Shown here one piece after another: positions 59,146-64,000 of a stretch of 64,000 bases of DNA. Position numbers and translations under genes: made by a program. The DNA is from Lepraria neglecta. Taxonomy: Eukaryota; Ascomycota; Lecanoromycetes; Lecanorales; Stereocaulaceae. The stretch covers positions 2,976,001 through 3,040,000 of the forward strand of contig CM065649.1 in NCBI GenBank assembly GCA_033220425.1. The letters are read 5' to 3'. Positions within the stretch are counted from its first letter, which is position 1. Every line of letters starts with the position of its first letter. The notes beneath the pieces are model-generated. The model had not been told where the DNA came from. It did not search any database and was given only the letters and a program-made list of their open reading frames with translations.

Positions 59146-61780
59146 CTAGGGAACATGCGGGGAGTCTGCACACGCAAAAGGATCTTGACGCAAAGAGATT
59201 TTGTGCACTCTCGCGGTATGATTCTTGAAACCCATCACACTGGGTAGGACCAGTCCTGCTGCCTCACACTGGGGATGCGGACACGGGACCCGGTCGTCGG
59301 GGGCGTACTTCTTTAAGTGCTTCCCAGCCTCATTCATCATCTTATAGGGTATAGCGTATTCAAATATCCGTCCCAGGTAAGACTTATCTTTATTGCCGAG
59401 GCAGAAAATATATTACGTAGGCTTGTACACCAAGGGAAAGCGGTCTTTCTGGTCCTCTTCCGAGTCCTCTAGGAACCTGATCAACACGGTTATCGATTCT
59501 ATCGGTTGGTGAGTCGACGGGGGCCGGGCGCGATGCCGACTCTCTTGTCGGTCATATAATACGACCCAGGCTCGAAGGGTCTTAAGTCTCTGAGTATACT
59601 TCCTGTAATCGGTTGAATAAACTATCGGTTCGTAGGTCAGCCGGACGATCTTGCTTCGCTCCGGGATATCGTATTGAAGGGGAGCCGGAGGCTTGATGTC
59701 TTCGTCGGGCGCGGGGATAGACGAATCGGCAAACTGGGCCTCGAGTATACTTATATCCGCGTTCCGAAAATGTCTCTTCCGGGCCTTTTCGAGTATTCGG
59801 TTTCGCCGGTTATTTTTTTCCCGGTATAAGGCCGTATTCGCCTATATCTTTGCCAGGAGCAACGGATTATTCGGAGGAGTATATCGGACGAAACTATATT
59901 TCCTCCTAAGTTTCTTCGTAAGCGCCTTACTCTCGTAACTAAGCTGAACCACTTGCTTACTATTAGCTACCTGCTTCGACAGCTCAGGGGATAATTTGGT
60001 CGGGGCGTTAGGGTCAACGGTCAATATCATGAGCCGGGCTAATTTTTGGACGATATCATCGGAAGGACGGCCTAAGAAGGCGGCGATAGTATTGAATCGG
60101 ACCTCCCGGTCGAGGTAGTACCGGACCGTATTCGATTGATAATCGAAAATCTGATCCCGCACCGATAATAGCGCCTTGTCTACCGGAATTCTGCGGATCA
60201 GTTTCGGCACTCCGAAAGAAGGTGGACGGTCACGACAGAAGAACCGACTTACTATTAATAGTATTAACCAAACCATATCAGGTATAATACTGAGTAAAAG
60301 ACTTCTCTAACCCGGAATAGCGGCCGAGTTGTATAAGGTAACGAAGCCATATCTTCGAACGTAATGGCTTCGTGGGTGACGTGCGATACCTATCTACAGC
60401 GCCTCCGGGCTCACGGAAGACAGGGATATCTAAAGCGCTGCGTTTAATCTTCAACTGCAGAGATTTCCTTCCCGGGGGGATCTTAGCTCGGAAAATATTG
60501 CTGACGTTCCGCAACGACTCGGCGGCGAATATATTATCGTGCAGGGCCAGGGAGAGGAGATAGTCGAGAAGGTAGAGGAGAGGGTTATCTTCTTATTCGA
60601 CAATAAATATCTTCCTGGTTAGGAATAGATTAGTAATGGTATTAGATGTGCGGAGGGGATAAAGGTAATGCTTACTCCCGAGGGCAGTTGTCTTCTCCCT
60701 TTGTATAGGTGATCGTTACCTTGGCGAAGAGGAGGTTAGGCTCTCCGGGGACGCGGTGAGGGGTAATAAAGAAGGTGATATATCTCTAAAGGAGAGACCC
60801 TGTGTTATTAAGGCCGGCGTCGACACCGTCGTCGGTGCCGCTGTCGGTATCGGTATCAGTATCGGTGTCGGCGTCGTTATTACTGCACGCGCTAGGATCA
60901 CCGTTGTGATCCAGGTCGCTGTCGGAATTGACGAGTGTTACTTACTTATCGTCCCAATCCGTATCGTCTTGGTCTAAGAGATTATCGCTATGATCTTCCG
61001 GATGGCTGGTGACTGTGGGATGGTCGGCGGGCTTGCGAGCGTTATCTTCGTCCTTAAACTTGATCCTGGTGTCGAATATTAAGACTGGTCAATAACCGAA
61101 ATACGAAGCCATAAGGATGCCCGTAGTAATATAGTATCGTTATAGCTCATCTTGATACATGGTATTATCGTATACCTAGTGGTAGAAGAGGATATAGTAT
61201 AGGTTATCGATACTGCTGATGCCCCGCTTCTTTGGGAGTCTGCGGAGCTGGTATTCGTCTACGAGGACTTTCTTGAACTATCGTCGACGGATATATTAGC
61301 AAGGTCCTTTCCGTGTAGCGAGGTCTCTTATATTGGTTACGTCTCTCCTAATACTCTTATCCAGCTCGCGACTGCTTTAATCGAGGATATATATAATTAA
61401 AACCCGCTAGTAATTATTAAGGCTCTCGCTGGCTCGTATTCTCTAGTAGCGATCTAAGATCCATTATAGGAATACCTTGAAATCTTCTGCGTCGGCGGTT
61501 TAGAGGAAGTTTTCAGGGGATTTATCGATCTAAGAGTAGAATCTAATTGTATATAATCAGCCTCTCGGTCCGTTATAGATAGCCAGGGAGGAGAATCCCG
61601 TATAGCTAACCTATTCTACTTCTTGAGAAGTAATACGGTGCTTCTCTTAGTATTATCCGAATACTTCGGGGCAGTCTAACCCTTCGTTTTAAGTTCTTTG
61701 CGGAGCCTCTTATAGTAACTCGGCGGCCGATTAATATTCTTGCGACGTGCCTGCGCCGCTTTACCGGCCGATATAGTATA
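59146..61780 (-). pseudogene. FluG-domain/DUF3435 protein (tyrosine-recombinase-like) with C2H2 tail, decayed
   Basis: Reverse-strand translation follows the fungal FluG/DUF3435 family from end to end: N-terminal ARRKNINRPPSYYKRLRKEL (about 61.75 kb), DAEDFKVFL.WILDRY..IRASESLNNY (61.4-61.5 kb), DLYY..FYH.VYDNTMYQDEL (61.15-61.25 kb), a SAM-like/core part with FRAKIPPGRKSLQLKIKRSA and PTKPLRSKIWLRYLIQLGR (60.3-60.5 kb), YGLVNTINSK, intron 60248-60175 (GTCGGT..ACAAG), SVRDQIFDYQSNTVRYYLDREVRF, FLGRPSDDIVQKLARLM, APTKLSPELSKQVA, and a C2H2-like end PCPHPQCEAAGLVLPSVMGF with FKNHTARVHK. In-frame stops and TA-rich stretches occur in several places, many as C-to-T changes (for example before YGLVNTIN). 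An Asp/Thr-rich insert is at 60.79-60.90 kb. DUF3435 is the domain of Starship captain recombinases, but most members are of unknown function. Start approximate. Confidence 0.7.
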
Positions 61781-62185
61781 CTACTACTGTAACGGAGGGT
61801 ACGTACGGCGCTGTAGTTAAGGACAGAGTATAGGCGATAATAGTACAGAGGGCGCGTGAGTAAAGCCTACTCTACCTGGGAACGGCGGTATAATAGATAT
61901 TAGTATATAAAGCGAGTGACGGAAGCCTACTGGACCTGTGCAGCGAGAAAATAGTAAGGGATGCCATAATGAGGAGGGACTACGTCTCTACTTATATTCA
62001 CTACTTATAGAGGGGAGCTAGAAAGAGCACCCTGCCCGCAGAGATATAGTGGGTTAGATCCTTGTTCCTGATGTTCGGTCCGACGGTTTATCTAGTAGAG
62101 GGTTGCAGGGGTCCTCGGTGTTCTAGTAGCTTAAAGCGGCTGCTAACCTATCTCTTTTCGGCCGCTCAAATACTAACAAAGGGAT
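61781..62185. other. Upstream of the FluG/DUF3435 gene, imperfect direct repeat
   Basis: Contains two imperfect direct copies of a roughly 30-bp block (GTGAGTAAAGCCTACT.. at about 61857 and GTGACGGAAGCCTACT.. at about 61914). No gene seen. If the neighbouring gene were a Starship captain, the element end would be expected around here. Confidence 0.4.
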
Positions 62186-64000
62186 ATTTGGAGTAAAAGT
62201 TATGTCTATAAGGTAGTACCCTTATTGGTCCCCTGGCTATATTCCTTGGTATACTATACTATATATAGTAAAGCGATATATATTCTTTCTATAGTATACT
62301 CTTGTAGCTACGGTGATTTCGATCCATCCTATAGTCTAATAAGGTGTATTTTTATTCTAGTCCTTAGAGTTTTCCTCTTTTTCCTTAGACGTAGTAGATC
62401 TAGGTATTGATTTCCTTAGTAGTCGTATATCTTCCTACTTAGCTTCTAACGTGCTAAGGGCTTCTTTCTACTCTAGGTCTATCTCTTCTTCTTTCTAATC
62501 CTACTAGAATTCCTCCCGAGTACTACTACTATCTCTAACACCTAGGTCTTCCCTAGTTTATAAGTCAACGTCCTCTATAAGTTCGTCCTCTTCGTTGGAT
62601 TCTTTATCGAGTTTGTCTTATATTATCCTATTATACCAGGAGTTAATATCTCCTTCGACTTCTTCTTGTATTAGTAGTTCTTCTTTAGGCGTGCCGTCTA
62701 TATTATCCTAGGTATATACCTTTTCTAGTATATTCAGCTACGGTCGATATACTATATTTTTCGACTTGCAGTCTCTGGCGAAGTAGCCCGGTTTGCTATA
62801 GCTATAATACGTAAGTATTTTCTTGCCCCCTTACTGCTTCTTGCCCCTCGTAGACCTTCTAAAGGCTTACTTTCCTTTCTTCTCTATAAAGTCTAGTTCT
62901 ATAGATATATACCCGTAGGGGTCGCGTTCTTTATATCCTAGGCGATAGCTCTTCGATTTAGTAAAAAAGCTCGAGCGTCCTTGTTAAGACCCAAGAACAT
63001 ACCAGGAGGAACGCGCTGCAGGCGCACGAAGGGGCATGGGCTTGGCAGGGTCTGGTTCAGACGAATCGATATTCGACTCGTTCGACTCGGACATGGTTCA
63101 GGCGAATCGATGTTCGACTCGTTCGAATATAAAGGCTTGGCAGGGATTTCCTATTGCTATATATACGAGCACTTACTTACCACTTGGAGTATCGTGCTCA
63201 ACTTACTTCCTATTCAATTATTTACTATATACGATAGATCTCTTAGGCTAGGCACTAAATATATACATTATCTAATTATATACCAGACCCGCTTAGTATC
63301 ACTTGAAGCCTACTTTATACTCTTGCCCTGTTGCACATCCATCCCAGTGAGAATCAATCTATACTACGACCACCGCACGCAACGTGGTTCGTAATAGTCC
63401 TATCCTACCGACTCCTCTATCGTACCTTTTCTCTATAGTCCTTTTAAATAACTTATTATTAATTTTAATTACTTCTTCGATAAGCTTATCTAGGGTATTA
63501 ATAATAATCTCTGACCTTATAAGTTCGTCTTTAATATTGTCCTTAAGACCTCTCCGGTATATAGTTATTAACGCGTTGTCATCCTAGTTAGTCTTTGCTA
63601 CGTACTACTAGAATTGGGTTGAATATTCCGATATAGACTTCTTCTAAGTTAAGTACTAGATTATTTGTATTACCGTGTTAATCTTATTCAACGGGCTAAA
63701 TATACGGCGGATTTCGAGTCTAAATATAGCTATACTTTCTATCTATACCTTAATTTCGCCGTCCTTATTATCGTCTTCTATATACTTCTTTAGGAATAGG
63801 TTAACCTACTTTTAGGCTCTTCTATATAAGTAGGTAATAGCGAAGGTAGGGTATCTTTATATAGGTATTAAGTCTCCTTAGAACTTTAGATAAAGTAATA
63901 TCTAGGATAGCTATCCCTTGAGCTTGTCTCTCTCTCTATAGTATAAGTCGAGCTAGGCTATCTTAATATATCTACTAAGTCCTTTATTAATAGTCGGGCG
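62186..64000 (-). mobile_element. Ty3/Gypsy chromovirus gag part (element J, runs off right edge), with a solo LTR inside
   Basis: Reverse-strand sequence collinear with bases 130-1550 of element D and with the gag of A and B: knuckle-like stretch near 62.79-62.83 kb, then more N-terminal gag from 63402 to the window end. The 5' LTR would lie beyond 64000. The 62186 end is abrupt, so the pol half is missing. It is split by a solo LTR at 62982-63396. Broken, RIP-like. Confidence 0.8.
62982..63396 (+). repeat. Solo LTR (415 bp) with target duplication
   Basis: Starts TGTTAAGACC, ends TTCGTAATA, flanked by GTCCT at 62977-62981 and 63397-63401. Its second half is the part shared with the LTRs of A, B, D and E. 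The first half has its own tandem GACGAATCGATATTCGACTC-type repeats. A single LTR with an intact duplication is what LTR-LTR recombination leaves behind. The 137-codon plus-strand frame across it is a chance frame. Confidence 0.85.

Noticed and set aside
60756-60977. Plus-strand 73-codon valine/glycine-rich frame
   Set aside because: It is the shadow of the Asp/Thr-rich insert of the FluG/DUF3435 gene on the other strand.
1-64000. tRNA or rRNA genes
   Set aside because: No cloverleaf or rRNA-like stretch was noticed by eye; a covariance-model scan could not be run.

Overview
The window looks like accessory or subtelomere-like DNA of a filamentous ascomycete (Pezizomycotina). Three things point there: short GT..AG introns inside genes, fungus-specific families (HET-domain proteins, fungal dynamin-like GTPases, a FluG/DUF3435 tyrosine-recombinase-like gene, a PNP-type NLR N-terminus), and long TA-rich repeats whose copies differ mostly by C-to-T and G-to-A changes, the mark of repeat-induced point mutation (RIP). 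Species cannot be named from the sequence.

Layout. 1-23.4 kb is a nest of dead retroelements. The oldest layer is a reverse-strand tyrosine-recombinase retroelement (DIRS/Ngaro-like; RT, RNase H and recombinase recognisable). Two Ty3/Gypsy chromoviruses landed in it (one at 1-2122, one at 3759-17131), and the second was itself hit by a third (4886-11666). A 5'-truncated fourth follows (19.35-23.24 kb). 23.4-28.6 kb mixes pieces of LTR elements with copies of an unusual GC-richer repeat, here called R, built of about 226-249 bp tandem units. 28.7-30.5 kb is an intact HET gene. 30.5-33.0 kb has no convincing gene. 33.0-45.1 kb is an R copy split by a 7.3-kb Gypsy element, then an LTR element of uncertain class with an internally deleted Gypsy element inside it. 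45.1-46.7 kb holds a cut-off pogo/Fot1-like transposase and two copies of a palindromic MITE.

47.2-58.3 kb is the gene-rich part: an intact HET gene, a converging fragment of a PNP-type NLR, a CorA-like membrane protein gene, a small two-exon gene, and two divergent dynamin-like genes, of which the left one carries stops and the right one is intact. 59.1-61.8 kb is a reverse-strand FluG/DUF3435 gene with a C2H2 tail, partly decayed. The right edge (62.2-64 kb) is another reverse-strand chromovirus gag carrying a solo LTR with a perfect target duplication.

How the genes may work together. HET proteins, NLRs and dynamin-like GTPases recur in fungal non-self recognition and programmed cell death loci, so the 47-58 kb block reads as an incompatibility or defence-type cluster in turnover: some members intact, others cut or carrying stops of the C-to-T kind. 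A DUF3435 gene at its right edge pointing inward has the geometry of a Starship captain, but no element ends were found, so that link is a hypothesis.
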